Shown piece after piece: positions 41,993-50,950 of a DNA stretch of 64,000 nt. How positions within the stretch are numbered: position 1 is the stretch's first letter; each line of letters begins with the position of its first letter. Source of the DNA: DASZQY01 sp035548515. GTDB taxonomy: Bacteria; Pseudomonadota; Alphaproteobacteria; Rhizobiales; Kaistiaceae. The DNA lies in contig DASZSW010000018.1 in the NCBI GenBank assembly GCA_035548515.1, positions 225,458-289,457 on the forward strand. Reading direction: 5' to 3'. Position numbers and translations under genes: made by a program. The notes under the pieces were generated by a model. The model worked only from the letters and a program-made list of their open reading frames with translations. It was not told where the DNA came from and searched no databases.

Positions 41993-42967
41993 CTAGATGT
42001 CCCCCTGCTGAGCGGTCTGCTCGTCGCGGGGGTTGACGATCGTGTCGATCACGATCGCGGTAAGCAGGATCACTCCCTTGATGATGTTCTGGACGGTGTA
42101 CTGGATGTTCATGATCGTCATGCCGTTGAGGAACACGCCGATCAGCAGCGTGCCGACGATGACGTTGCGGATGCCACCCTTGCCGCCCGACAGCCCGATG
42201 CCGCCGAGCACGACGACGAGGATCACGTCGTAGACGTAGGTCGAGATGGCGAGTCTCGTGTTCATGCTCGCCACCGAGGCGGCGGTGACAATGCCGGCGG
42301 CGTAGCCGATGAACGACGACAGCACGTACTGCAGGACGATCACCGGCCTTACCGGGACGCCGGTGATGCGGGCGGCGAGGATGTTGTCGCCGACGGCGCG
42401 CAGATAGCGACCCTGCCGGGCGTAACGCAGGAAGAGGTGGCCGCCGAGGCAGACGATGGCGAAGAGAAAGATCGGGACGGGAATGCCGAACAGCGTGCCC
42501 TGCCCGAACCATAGCAACGAACTCGCCGTAGCCGGCGTGTAGACGACATCAAGGTCGAAAAGGTAGTAGCGGCCGAAGCCGTAGATCATCGTGCCGACCG
42601 CGAGCGTGGCAAAAATCGCCGGCATCTCGACGTAGGCGATCAGCCATCCGTTGACGGCGCCGACGAGAAGGCTGAGGCCGAGCCCGATGGCGAGGGCGCC
42701 CGCCAGCGGCATTCCGTGGCCGGCGAGGTCCAGCGACCACGCGACCGATGTGGCCATGACCGCGACCAGCGACAGGTCGATGCCGCGGCCGATCACCACC
42801 AGCCCCATCGCCACTCCGAGAATGCCGAGGATGGAGACGCTGCGGACGAGGTTCAGCAGGTTGCTGGGTGTCAGGAATCCCGGCAGCGTCACCGCGAAGG
42901 CGAGACAAAGCAGGAGCGCGAGCCCGAAGACGATCTGTTCCTGGCTCAAGCGCCACGGAAGCTGCAT
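41993..42967 (-). CDS. ribose-type sugar ABC importer permease (RbsC family)
   Basis: A 324-residue permease with about nine to ten hydrophobic helices. Typical stretches are LVVIGRGIDLSLVAVMATSV, GAVNGWLIAYVEMPAIFATL and VVVLGGIGLSGGKGGIRNVI. It pairs with the permease domain of the fusion encoded two genes downstream, to give a heterodimer, whereas ribose systems usually use two copies of one permease. It is the first gene of the operon, divergent from the AraC regulator, with GGGAG before the start. Confidence 0.93.
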   Translation of the reverse strand: MQLPWRLSQEQIVFGLALLLCLAFAVTLPGFLTPSNLLNLVRSVSILGILGVAMGLVVIGRGIDLSLVAVMATSVAWSLDLAGHGMPLAGALAIGLGLSLLVGAVNGWLIAYVEMPAIFATLAVGTMIYGFGRYYLFDLDVVYTPATASSLLWFGQGTLFGIPVPIFLFAIVCLGGHLFLRYARQGRYLRAVGDNILAARITGVPVRPVIVLQYVLSSFIGYAAGIVTAASVASMNTRLAISTYVYDVILVVVLGGIGLSGGKGGIRNVIVGTLLIGVFLNGMTIMNIQYTVQNIIKGVILLTAIVIDTIVNPRDEQTAQQGDI

Positions 42968-43236
42968 GCCGGCTCTCCCAGCCGATGCGATCGCACGGCG
43001 TTCGTTTCCGTCGATAGCCGTCGCAAGCTATCGGCAGCGAACTTCCATGTCCTTCGTGGGAGCGCAGTAATCTTGCTTGGGAGTGCACGCGCGCGAGTGA
43101 TCGCTGGACGGGTATAACCCTCGCTGATAGCGTGAGTTTTGCGTCCCTGACCGGGGCTCCTTGCTAGCTGCGTGGAGACGCTGAGGGAGGTTAGTTCGTT
43201 CGACCCCGCGGGATCGATGGCGATTGGGAGAAAGCC
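42968..43236. promoter_or_regulatory. divergent control region between ABC operon and AraC regulator
   Basis: This 269-base gap should carry both promoters and the AraC-type binding sites. It holds an inverted repeat CGATAGC (43012-43018), eight bases, GCTATCG (43027-43033). A further GATAGC copy is at 43126-43131, next to a CTCGCT/AGCG dyad. GATAGC-type elements may be the operator half-sites. GGGAGAAA before 43237 is the regulator ribosome site. Confidence 0.5.
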
Positions 43237-44178
43237 ATGGATCTAGTGTTCTCGACTGACGAATTCGCACAGGCCGAGCGCTATTCCGCTTGGCGCGATG
43301 CGATTTGCGACGTCTACGTCCATGTCGACGTCAAAGCGACCAACCCCGAGCAGTATCGCGGCTTCATTCGCGAAGCGAAGTTCGGCGAAGTCGTGCTGAC
43401 CGACATCCTGCTGTCCGAGCAGCGCATCCGGCGCAACCGGCAGCACATCTCGCTGCTCGACAAGGACTGCTACTACGTTCAGCTCGTGCACACCGGCAAC
43501 ATCAGCGTCGTGCAACGCGGCGAAACCCACCGTTCGAACGCTGCCCGCGGCGCGATCTTTTCAGCGACGGAACAGTACGAGCTGCACGGCCACGGCGAGG
43601 TGCGCTCGTTTTACCTGGAGCTGCCGCGCGACGAGTTTGCGCAACGTTTTCCGCGCGACAGGATTCCGGTCTCGACGCTGATCAACACGACCCAGGGCCT
43701 CGGGCGAATCGCTACCGAGTTCTGCGCTGCGCTTGCCGTGGAAGGCGCGCGCGTCGACGAGAGCGCGCGGCCCGATCTCGCCAATCAGCTGATGGATCTG
43801 CTCGCGCTCACGCTGCTGACCCCGGAAGGCGACATGCCGGCGGCGGAGGGGCCGGTGAAACAGGCCCGCCTTCGTTCGGTGCAGCAGTGGATCGCAGCGC
43901 ACATCGCGGAGCCCAGCCTGTCGCTGGACAGGATCGCGGCCGCGAACGGCATGTCGCTGCGCTACCTGCACGTTCTCTTCGAGGGTTGCGAGATGTCGGC
44001 GGCCGAGTGGATATGGAACCGTCGACTGGAACTGGCCTACAACCAGCTGGCCAACTTCGACGGTCGCTCGATCACATCGATCGCCTTCGACCACGGCTTC
44101 AGCAGCCCCACCCATTTCAGCTCGATGTTCAAACGCAAGTACGGGGTGTCGCCGCGCGACGTTTCGCGGCCGCGTTAG
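43237..44178 (+). CDS. AraC-family transcriptional regulator
   Basis: A 313-residue regulator. The N-terminal ~190 residues are of the AraC_binding_2 type (ERYSAWRDAICDVYVHVDV, then YYVQLVHTGNISVVQRGE). The C-terminal ~100 residues hold two helix-turn-helix units: LSLDRIAAANGMSLRYLHVL, and RSITSIAFDHGFSSPTHFSS followed by MFKRKYGVSPRD. It is divergent from the ABC/CoA operon, so it is the best candidate for substrate-dependent activation of that operon. Such N-domains are common in regulators of aromatic and steroid degradation, for example NitR and FeaR relatives. Confidence 0.9.
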   Translation: MDLVFSTDEFAQAERYSAWRDAICDVYVHVDVKATNPEQYRGFIREAKFGEVVLTDILLSEQRIRRNRQHISLLDKDCYYVQLVHTGNISVVQRGETHRSNAARGAIFSATEQYELHGHGEVRSFYLELPRDEFAQRFPRDRIPVSTLINTTQGLGRIATEFCAALAVEGARVDESARPDLANQLMDLLALTLLTPEGDMPAAEGPVKQARLRSVQQWIAAHIAEPSLSLDRIAAANGMSLRYLHVLFEGCEMSAAEWIWNRRLELAYNQLANFDGRSITSIAFDHGFSSPTHFSSMFKRKYGVSPRDVSRPR

Positions 44179-44228
44179 CCGAAGCGGCCGCTTGGCCCCC
44201 GCTTCGCGACCGCGACTGCCCGCCGCGA

Positions 44229-46673
44229 TCACGTGGCAGCCGGGAGACCATAGGCGACCAGGTAGTCGCCCACCGGCGTCTCCATGAAGTGATGGCCGCC
44301 GGCAAAGATCGCGACGTACTCGTGCCCTCCCGATTGGAATACCATCGGGGTCGACTGCCCTCCTGCGGGCAGCTTGGTCTGCCAAAGCGTCTTGCCGCTA
44401 TCGATGTCGATGGCGCGGAACATCTGATCGGTCGTTGCGGCGATGAAGATCAAACCGCCGGCGGTCACTGCGGCGCCGCCATTGTTCGGCGTGCCGATCA
44501 CGATTGGCAGATGCGATGCGATACCCCAGGGGCCGTTGTTGCGCGCGTCGCCGAACGGCTCGTCCCACAACGTCTTGCCGGTCTTCAGGTCAATCGCGGT
44601 CAGGCCACCCCATGGCGGCTGCGTGCACAACAGGCCGGTCGGCAGGCGCCAGCCTGGATTGATATCGGCGGCATAAGGCGCGCCGATCTGCGCGCCGAAC
44701 TCGTGGTAGCCCTGTTTGACATCGGGACCGGGAACGTTGATCGGGTGAACGCCAAGTTTATCCGCCTCCGCCCGGGGCATCAGGCGATCGCTGTTCGCCA
44801 TGTTGTTGTAGTTGGCGATGAGGATACCGCGCACCGGGTCAACGGCAACGCTCCCCCAGTCGGAGCCGCCGTTGTAACCAGGGAAATCGAGCCAGCGGCT
44901 GTTGCTGATCGGCGGCGTGTATTGCCCCTCGTAGACATGCTGATGGAACTGAATGCGGCATGCCAGCTGATCGATCGGCGACATGCCCCACATATCCTTC
45001 TCGCGGAGTTCGGGCTTTGCCAGCGTGTGGAAGCCGGAGAAGGGCTGCGTCGGTGAGAGACCTTCCTCGATGCCGTTGGTCGGCACCTTGCGTTCCTCGA
45101 CCAGGAACAGCGACTTGCCCGTCCGGCGATCCAGCACGTAGATCTCGCCCTGCTTGCTGGCCAGGATCACGGCCGGCGTGGCGCCGACATCGGCGAGGGT
45201 CGGCTGCGAGCCCAGGTCGTAGTCCCAGACGTCGTGATGCACCGTCTGGAAATGCCACACCGGCTTTCCTGTTGTGACGTCCAAGGCGACCAGAGACGAA
45301 CTGAATTCGTCCTCGCATTGCTGGCGCGCCTTGCCCCAGTAATCGACCGAGGCATTGCCGAGCGGTACGTAGACGTACCCCAACGCATCGTCGCCGGCGG
45401 CCGCGGTCCACATGTTCGGAGTGCCGCGCGTGTACGTCTCGCCGGCCGGCGGCGCGCCTGCCTGGTCCGGGCGGCACATATCCCACGCCCACGCGAGCTT
45501 TCCGGTGATCGCATCGAACCCGCGGATAACGCCGGATGGTGCGTCCAGGGCTTGGCCATCCTGCACCTGGGCACCCAGCACAATGACATTGCGAACGAGG
45601 GTTGGCACGGCCACGTGGCCGTACCAGCCCGGCACGGTCGCGCCGATGCCTTCCGTCAGATCGACGGACCCGTCGCGCCCGAAATCCGAACAGGGCCTGC
45701 CGTCCTTGGCATCCACTTCGATCAGGCGCGCATCCAGCGTCGCCTCGACAATACGAGCGGCGCAAATCGAATCGGGCGCCGCGTTCGGATTGGCGTAGTA
45801 GGCGACGCCGCGGCACGTAGCGCCATACGGTATCGCGTCGTCGGATACCTTGGGATCGTAGCGCCACCATTCCTTTCCGGTGCCGGCGTCCAGCGCGATG
45901 ATCATGTTCTTGGCGGAGCACATGTAGAGACGGTCGCCGATTTTAATCGGCGTGGTCTCCGGCGAGTATTCGCCTTTCGTCTTGTCGTCAGGAAGATCGC
46001 CCGTGCGGAATTGCCAGATTTGCTTGAGCTGGGAAACGTTGTTGCGGTTGATCTGATCCAGAGCGGAGTAGCGCACTGCATGCTGGTCGGCGCCGTAGAC
46101 GGGCCAATCGGCGCCCGCTCCAGGCGCCGGCCCGCCAGAAGCGGGCACGGCGCTTGCCGCGGGCGCGGCCTGCGGCGCGCTCTCTTGCGCAGTGCTGTGG
46201 CCGCGCATGAAAAGGATTCCGCCGAACGCCACCAGCGCGACAAGAATCGAAGCGGTCCGAAGCGCCGATTGTCCCACATCCCGCGTTCGCCGATTTTCCC
46301 GAGGCCGAAGCACCGGCATCGTCAGCAAAAGGAGAATGCCCAGTATGGTCGGCGCCACGACCCGGGGCACGAGCGCCCAGCCATCAAAGCCAACTTCCCA
46401 GATGGCCCAGACCCAGGTCAGGACGTAAGTGATGAGATACAACCACAGGCCCCAGAGCGACCCCGACAGCATCAGAGCGCCCGAAAGGATCAATCCGATC
46501 CCCGCCAGCAGGTAGTACCAGGAGCCGCCTAAAACGATCAGCCAGATGCCACCGGCGCCAATGATCCCGCCGAGGAAGACCGTGACGCCGGCAAGCAGGA
46601 TCGTCAGCCAGGTAGCGACGCCGCGATGGCGCGAGTAAGCAAGCAGTGGTTCGTTAGAAGACACCGGGCCCAT
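44229..46673 (-). CDS. membrane-bound PQQ-dependent dehydrogenase (glucose/quinate dehydrogenase family)
   Basis: An 814-residue quinoprotein. The first ~150 residues form five membrane helices that bind ubiquinone. A periplasmic eight-bladed propeller starts at DWPVYGADQHAVRYSALDQI and ends with GGHHFMETPVGDYLVAYGL. The pattern PNNGGAAVTAGGLIFIAATT is typical of mGDH and quinate dehydrogenase. It would oxidise a polyol or sugar in the periplasm and pass electrons to ubiquinone. Quinate is attractive because its product leads to protocatechuate, but glucose cannot be excluded from sequence. It lies 75 bases upstream of nothing else on its strand and next to the oxidase operon end. Confidence 0.88.
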   Translation of the reverse strand: MGPVSSNEPLLAYSRHRGVATWLTILLAGVTVFLGGIIGAGGIWLIVLGGSWYYLLAGIGLILSGALMLSGSLWGLWLYLITYVLTWVWAIWEVGFDGWALVPRVVAPTILGILLLLTMPVLRPRENRRTRDVGQSALRTASILVALVAFGGILFMRGHSTAQESAPQAAPAASAVPASGGPAPGAGADWPVYGADQHAVRYSALDQINRNNVSQLKQIWQFRTGDLPDDKTKGEYSPETTPIKIGDRLYMCSAKNMIIALDAGTGKEWWRYDPKVSDDAIPYGATCRGVAYYANPNAAPDSICAARIVEATLDARLIEVDAKDGRPCSDFGRDGSVDLTEGIGATVPGWYGHVAVPTLVRNVIVLGAQVQDGQALDAPSGVIRGFDAITGKLAWAWDMCRPDQAGAPPAGETYTRGTPNMWTAAAGDDALGYVYVPLGNASVDYWGKARQQCEDEFSSSLVALDVTTGKPVWHFQTVHHDVWDYDLGSQPTLADVGATPAVILASKQGEIYVLDRRTGKSLFLVEERKVPTNGIEEGLSPTQPFSGFHTLAKPELREKDMWGMSPIDQLACRIQFHQHVYEGQYTPPISNSRWLDFPGYNGGSDWGSVAVDPVRGILIANYNNMANSDRLMPRAEADKLGVHPINVPGPDVKQGYHEFGAQIGAPYAADINPGWRLPTGLLCTQPPWGGLTAIDLKTGKTLWDEPFGDARNNGPWGIASHLPIVIGTPNNGGAAVTAGGLIFIAATTDQMFRAIDIDSGKTLWQTKLPAGGQSTPMVFQSGGHEYVAIFAGGHHFMETPVGDYLVAYGLPAAT

Positions 46674-46748
46674 CCCACTAAGGTGGCGCCACCTTCAGGA
46701 CCGAAACGCCGCGGCCCCTGATACGTTCCGCCTTTGCGCTGCGGCAAA

Positions 46749-47012
46749 CTAGCGGTTGGCGTAGTCGGCGAATGTAAGCACGTACATGATGGCGACCCAC
46801 AGGATCGTCGTCGCCGCCGCCAGACGCAGAACCACCGCGTTCGCCTTCAACCGCATGAAGACGATCAGGATCAGCGCGGCTTTGGCGACGGCTATCGCGA
46901 AATTAATCGTGACGTTGCCCCAGCCGAGGTCGAAGCGGGACGTCGCTGCCGTGACGGCGAGCAACAGCAGAAGTCCCAGCCAGGTGAAGATGGCGGAGCG
47001 CGTTTCGGTCAT
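46749..47012 (-). CDS. cytochrome c oxidase subunit IV (small caa3-type subunit)
   Basis: An 87-residue protein with three hydrophobic helices (FTWLGLLLLLAVTAATS, AVAKAALILIVFMRL and TTILWVAIMYVLTFADY), the pattern of the prokaryotic subunit IV found with caa3 and bo oxidases. It is thought to help assembly or stability of the heme-copper core. The ATG at 47012 overlaps the subunit III stop (ATGA). A longer start at 47072 is rejected for that reason. Confidence 0.85.
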   Translation of the reverse strand: MTETRSAIFTWLGLLLLLAVTAATSRFDLGWGNVTINFAIAVAKAALILIVFMRLKANAVVLRLAAATTILWVAIMYVLTFADYANR

Positions 47013-47653
47013 CGGTTGATCAGGTACAGCAACGGATAGAGGAAGACCCAGACCACGTCGACGAAGTGCCAATAGAGCGCGACCGCGGTCGTCCGGCGTC
47101 TCCGGGTCGCCGTGCCGGAGCGATCCCAGAGCAGAGCAATGCCGGCGATCGTGACGATCCCGAGGACGAGATGCAGCGCGTGCAGGGCCGTCATTGCGAA
47201 GTAGAAGTCAAAGAACAGCGCCACGCCGCGCTGGTCGGCGCCACCGTAGGTGAATGGCCAGCCGAACAACGGAACGAGGCCCCGCGCATACTCGTCGTGA
47301 TACTCGGCAAATTTGATCGCGAGGAACAGGGCGCCAAGTCCGGCCGCGATCGCCAGCAGCAGGCGCGAGGCGCGCAGGCCGTTGCGCTCATCGACCTTCG
47401 TCTCGGCAATCGCCATCGCGAGACTCGAGGTCAGCAACACTGCCGTGTTGGTCGTGCCGAGCCCGAACGACAGCTCCTTCGATCCGGCCGCGAACGCGGC
47501 GCCATGATGCGTACGCACAACGAGGTAAGCGAGGATGACCGCCGCGAACAGCAGCGCCTCCGACGCAATGAAGACCCACATGCCGAGGCGATCCGCCTGA
47601 CGTTCGCGCGCGGCCGTGTCGAAGGCGATGCTTTCGGTGGCGTTCGCCATCAC
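47009..47653 (-). CDS. cytochrome c oxidase subunit III
   Basis: A 214-residue membrane protein of five helices, the short form found in caa3 oxidases. Motifs include MWVFIASEALLFAAVILAYL, TNTAVLLTSSLAMA, and near the end the quartet TALHALHLVLG and YWHFVDVVWVFLYPLLYL. It stabilises subunit I and its proton entry. It overlaps subunit I upstream and subunit IV downstream, each by four bases. Confidence 0.95.
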   Translation of the reverse strand: MMANATESIAFDTAARERQADRLGMWVFIASEALLFAAVILAYLVVRTHHGAAFAAGSKELSFGLGTTNTAVLLTSSLAMAIAETKVDERNGLRASRLLLAIAAGLGALFLAIKFAEYHDEYARGLVPLFGWPFTYGGADQRGVALFFDFYFAMTALHALHLVLGIVTIAGIALLWDRSGTATRRRRTTAVALYWHFVDVVWVFLYPLLYLINR

Positions 47654-49260
47654 TCGAGCCCTTCCGGCAACTCGTAGTCATACGGCGGACGATCGACGAC
47701 CGGGGTCTGCGCGAAGTTCCCTGCCGGTGGCGGCGAGCTGGTCTGCCATTCCAGGCCGGTCGCGCCCCATGGGTTGTCCGGGGCTGGTGCGCCGCGAAAG
47801 ATCGACCATCCGAGATAGAAAAGCGGCATTGCGTAGCCGACGGCGAGCAATAAAGCGCCTGCGGAGGAGAGGTCATTCCAGATTTGGAACTCAGCGGGAT
47901 AGGCGTGGTAGCGCCGCGGCATTCCGAGGAAACCCAGAATGAACTGGGGAAAGAAAGTCAGGTTGAAGCCGACAAACAAGATAGAGGCGGCGATCTGACT
48001 CGGCAGCTCGGGATACATGCGGCCGGTGATCTTCGGCCACCAGAAGTGCAGGCCGGCCATGTAGGCGGTCACCATCCCCCCCACCATGATGTAGTGGAAG
48101 TGCGCGACGACAAAGTACGTGTCGGTCAGATGAACGTCGACGGCGAGAGCGGCGAGGAACAAACCCGACAGCCCGCCGAATGTGAACAGCGCCATGAAGC
48201 AAAGCGCGTAGAGCATCGGCGCTTCGAACGAAATCTCGCCCTTGCGCAGCGTCAGCGACCAGTTGAACACCTTGATGGCCGAGGGCACGGCAACGCAGTA
48301 GCTGAGCAGTGAGAACACCAGGCCGGCGTAGGCCGACTGCCCGGAGACAAACATGTGGTGCCCCCACACCAGGAAGCCGAAGACGGCAATCGCAATCGTC
48401 GCCAGCGCCACCGTCGTGTAGCCGAACAGCGGCCGCCGCGCGAAACAGGGGATCACCTCGGACACCACGCCCATGCCCGGCAGGATCATGATGTAGACCG
48501 CCGGGTGCGAGTAGAACCAGAACAGATGCTGATACAGCAGCGGGTCGCCGCCCAGCGCCGGATCGAAGATGCCGATGCCGGCCACGCGATCCAACGCCAG
48601 GAGCACCAGGACGGCAGCTAGTACCGGCGTCGCGAGGACCAGGATCAGGCTCGTGGCGTACAGGGTCCAGACGAAGATCGGCAGGCGGAACCAGGTCAGT
48701 CCCTTCGCCCGCAAAGTGTGCGTTGTCACGATGAAATTGATGCCGGTCATGATCGACGAGAACCCGACGATCACCACGCCGGCGATCGCGGTGGTGACCC
48801 AGCCGTTGGCAAACATCGTCGAGAGTGGCGTGTAGAAGGTCCAGCCGGTGTCGATGCCACCCATCAGGATGGCGAACAGGGTGAACAGGCTTCCGCCTAC
48901 GAAGACATACCAGCTCGCAAGATTGAGACGCGGAAACGCGAGATCGCGCGCGCCTATCATAAGCGGCAGAAGGAAGTTGCCGAGTGTTGCGGGTACCGAC
49001 GGGATGAGGAAGAACCACACCATCACCACCCCATGGATGGTGAAGATGCGGTTGTAGTTGTCGTCGGAGACCAGATCTCCCGCGGGAGTGACGAGCTCAG
49101 CGCGGATGAGGACGGCCATGCTTCCGCCCAGAAAGAAGAAGGCGGTGATCGCGACGAAATAGAGCCACGCGATCCGCTTGTGGTCCGTCGACGTGAGCCA
49201 GGCGGCGATGCCCCAGTCCTCGCCGAGGTAGCTGTGAGGCTGGATTGCGCGCGCGGTCAT
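47650..49260 (-). CDS. cytochrome c oxidase subunit I, A2-type heme-copper oxidase
   Basis: A 536-residue catalytic subunit. The CuB and heme ligands appear in FYSHPAVYIMILPGMGV, WGHHMFVSGQ and AHFHYIMVGG. The motif YSHPAVY, in place of the Glu-bearing GHPEVY, puts it in the A2 subfamily, where a Tyr-Ser pair replaces the Glu at the end of the D-channel. It reduces oxygen to water and pumps protons. In some caa3 systems subunits I and III are fused; here they are separate with a four-base overlap. Confidence 0.97.
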   Translation of the reverse strand: MTARAIQPHSYLGEDWGIAAWLTSTDHKRIAWLYFVAITAFFFLGGSMAVLIRAELVTPAGDLVSDDNYNRIFTIHGVVMVWFFLIPSVPATLGNFLLPLMIGARDLAFPRLNLASWYVFVGGSLFTLFAILMGGIDTGWTFYTPLSTMFANGWVTTAIAGVVIVGFSSIMTGINFIVTTHTLRAKGLTWFRLPIFVWTLYATSLILVLATPVLAAVLVLLALDRVAGIGIFDPALGGDPLLYQHLFWFYSHPAVYIMILPGMGVVSEVIPCFARRPLFGYTTVALATIAIAVFGFLVWGHHMFVSGQSAYAGLVFSLLSYCVAVPSAIKVFNWSLTLRKGEISFEAPMLYALCFMALFTFGGLSGLFLAALAVDVHLTDTYFVVAHFHYIMVGGMVTAYMAGLHFWWPKITGRMYPELPSQIAASILFVGFNLTFFPQFILGFLGMPRRYHAYPAEFQIWNDLSSAGALLLAVGYAMPLFYLGWSIFRGAPAPDNPWGATGLEWQTSSPPPAGNFAQTPVVDRPPYDYELPEGLE

Positions 49261-50198
49261 GACGGCGCTCCCTTGTCGGACAGTGACTCGATGTAAGCGA
49301 CGAGATCCATCAGCTCACTTTCCCCGATCAGGCCCGCGAAGGCCGGCATGATCGGGGCGTAGCCGGCAGCGATTTGCTTGTCTGGATCGAGGATCGAGTC
49401 GCGGATGTACGCAGTGTCGGCAATCGTGGTGGAGGAATTCGCCAACGCCACCGGGTGCCCGAAGATGTTGCGCAGGTCCGGCGCGCGTACCGCGCCGCGA
49501 CCCTCATGGCAGCCGGAGCAACCGAGGGCCCGGTACAGAGCCGCTCCCTCGGCCACCGGGCTATCGACCGTGGGCTGCTTTTCCAGCCATGCCGCGTAGT
49601 CCTGCGGTGTCATCGCCACGAGATTGCCGGCCATCGCTGAATGCGCGGTGCCGCAGAATTCCGCGCAGAACAGGTCGTAGGTGCCGGCCTTGGTGGCCGT
49701 GAACCAGACGTTCGTCGACATGCCGGGAACAGCGTCCTGCTTCACGCGGAAAGCCGGCACGAAGAATGAGTGGATGACGTCCTCGCTGGCGAGTTCAACG
49801 ATTACCGGCTCGTCCACCGGGACGTGCAACTCGTCAATCTCGCGCTGTCCGCCGGGATGCTGGAACTTCCACATCCACTGCTTCCCCACCCCTAGAATAT
49901 GCAGGGCGTTTGTGGGGGGGTGGAAGCGCTGCATGTAGAGTTCGGCTCCCCAGCCGAACAGCACGATTCCGACGACCAGTGAACTCGAGGTCCATGCGAC
50001 CTCGAGCGGGAGGTTGCGCATGCGTTTGCCCTGGCGATTGGCGCCCGATCCGCGGCGATACTTGATGGCGTAGCGGATTACGAGAACGGTCAGGAAAAGC
50101 CCAAGCGCGAAGGAAAAGGCCAGAAGCGCGTAGAACAGCGCGTCGATCTCGCGCGCAAAATTGGAGGCCTCGGGCGGGGCGAACGGAACGCCGGTCAC
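49257..50198 (-). CDS. cytochrome c oxidase subunit II with fused cytochrome c domain (caa3 type)
   Basis: A 313-residue subunit. Two membrane helices (YALLAFSFALGLFLTVLV and VAWTSSSLVVGIVLFGW) precede the CuA domain, with ligands in FCAEFCGTAHSAM and His in DVIHSFFVPAF. The C-terminal ~90 residues are a cytochrome c domain with CSGCH and an axial Met in YAPIMPAF. The tethered heme lets it take electrons directly from complex III. The GTG at 50198 overlaps the SCO stop (GTGA). No clear signal peptide or lipobox is seen at the N-terminus. Confidence 0.96.
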   Translation of the reverse strand: MTGVPFAPPEASNFAREIDALFYALLAFSFALGLFLTVLVIRYAIKYRRGSGANRQGKRMRNLPLEVAWTSSSLVVGIVLFGWGAELYMQRFHPPTNALHILGVGKQWMWKFQHPGGQREIDELHVPVDEPVIVELASEDVIHSFFVPAFRVKQDAVPGMSTNVWFTATKAGTYDLFCAEFCGTAHSAMAGNLVAMTPQDYAAWLEKQPTVDSPVAEGAALYRALGCSGCHEGRGAVRAPDLRNIFGHPVALANSSTTIADTAYIRDSILDPDKQIAAGYAPIMPAFAGLIGESELMDLVAYIESLSDKGAPS

Positions 50199-50950
50199 GA
50201 CGCCCTCCGTCGCGCCGCGAGTATCACCAGGCCCGCCAGTGCCACCATCGCGGCGACGGAGACGATCCGTGCTGCCCAAAGGGCGATGTCGTTGTATCGG
50301 CCGACGCCGAGAATGGCTGAGCAGAACAACAAAACGCGGTCGCCAAGCGTCCCCAATCTGCCGGCCGCGGCATCGGCCAGAAGCTGCCGGAGTTCGGTGG
50401 GCGCATAGTCGAGGCCGGAGAGCGCACCCGAAACGCGGCCATCGGCAGTCAGCGCCGAAACGGCGACAGGATGGACGTAGAGATCGCGCTCATTTTGCGC
50501 GACGGTCAGACCGATGGAAGATTCCAGAGCGGAAAGCGTTGCCGCGTCACCGACGAGAAACCGCCATTCCGATAAGTCGACCGCGGTCCCGGCCGCTTGC
50601 CGAAGCTTGTCGCGCGCCTGGGCCGCGTCGGCGGATGTTTCCGCCGGATCAACGCTGACGAACACCACCCGGTAAGCGTCGGTCGCCATGCCCGTCTGCT
50701 CGAGCGTCTGGGCGAGATCGAGTTCCGCCACGCCGCACAAGTTCGGGCATCGGTGGTAGCCAAACAGGAGCAGCGAAGGCTTGCCGCCGGCATAGTATCC
50801 GAGTGTATCGGCGCGGCCAGTTTCATCGGTGAGGTGCACCGCGAGATCAATTTGGCCGCCGATCGTCGGAGCAAAATCCGGTCGTGGACCTGCGTCCGCT
50901 GCGCCGTACAGCACCACCAGAACCGCCAGCGTAGCGACGCCGCGGATCAC
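50195..50950 (-). CDS. SCO1/SenC copper chaperone for cytochrome c oxidase
   Basis: A 251-residue protein with a signal peptide (VATLAVLVVLYGAADAG), a thioredoxin-like domain and a C-terminal membrane helix (AARIVSVAAMVALAGLVILA). The copper site is CPNLC in GYHRCPNLCGVAELD, with the third ligand His in LYVHPVAV. It loads CuA of subunit II, whose gene is next. The GTG at 50950 overlaps the upstream stop (GTGA). The extra C-terminal helix is unlike mitochondrial SCO but common in ACIII-linked operons. Confidence 0.92.
   Translation of the reverse strand: MIRGVATLAVLVVLYGAADAGPRPDFAPTIGGQIDLAVHLTDETGRADTLGYYAGGKPSLLLFGYHRCPNLCGVAELDLAQTLEQTGMATDAYRVVFVSVDPAETSADAAQARDKLRQAAGTAVDLSEWRFLVGDAATLSALESSIGLTVAQNERDLYVHPVAVSALTADGRVSGALSGLDYAPTELRQLLADAAAGRLGTLGDRVLLFCSAILGVGRYNDIALWAARIVSVAAMVALAGLVILAARRRAS

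Noticed and set aside
44182..44193. AAGCGGCCGCTT palindrome between the AraC and quinoprotein genes as a terminator or operator
   Set aside because: A perfect 12-base palindrome with no loop and no T-run, in convergent GC-rich DNA. It may be chance.
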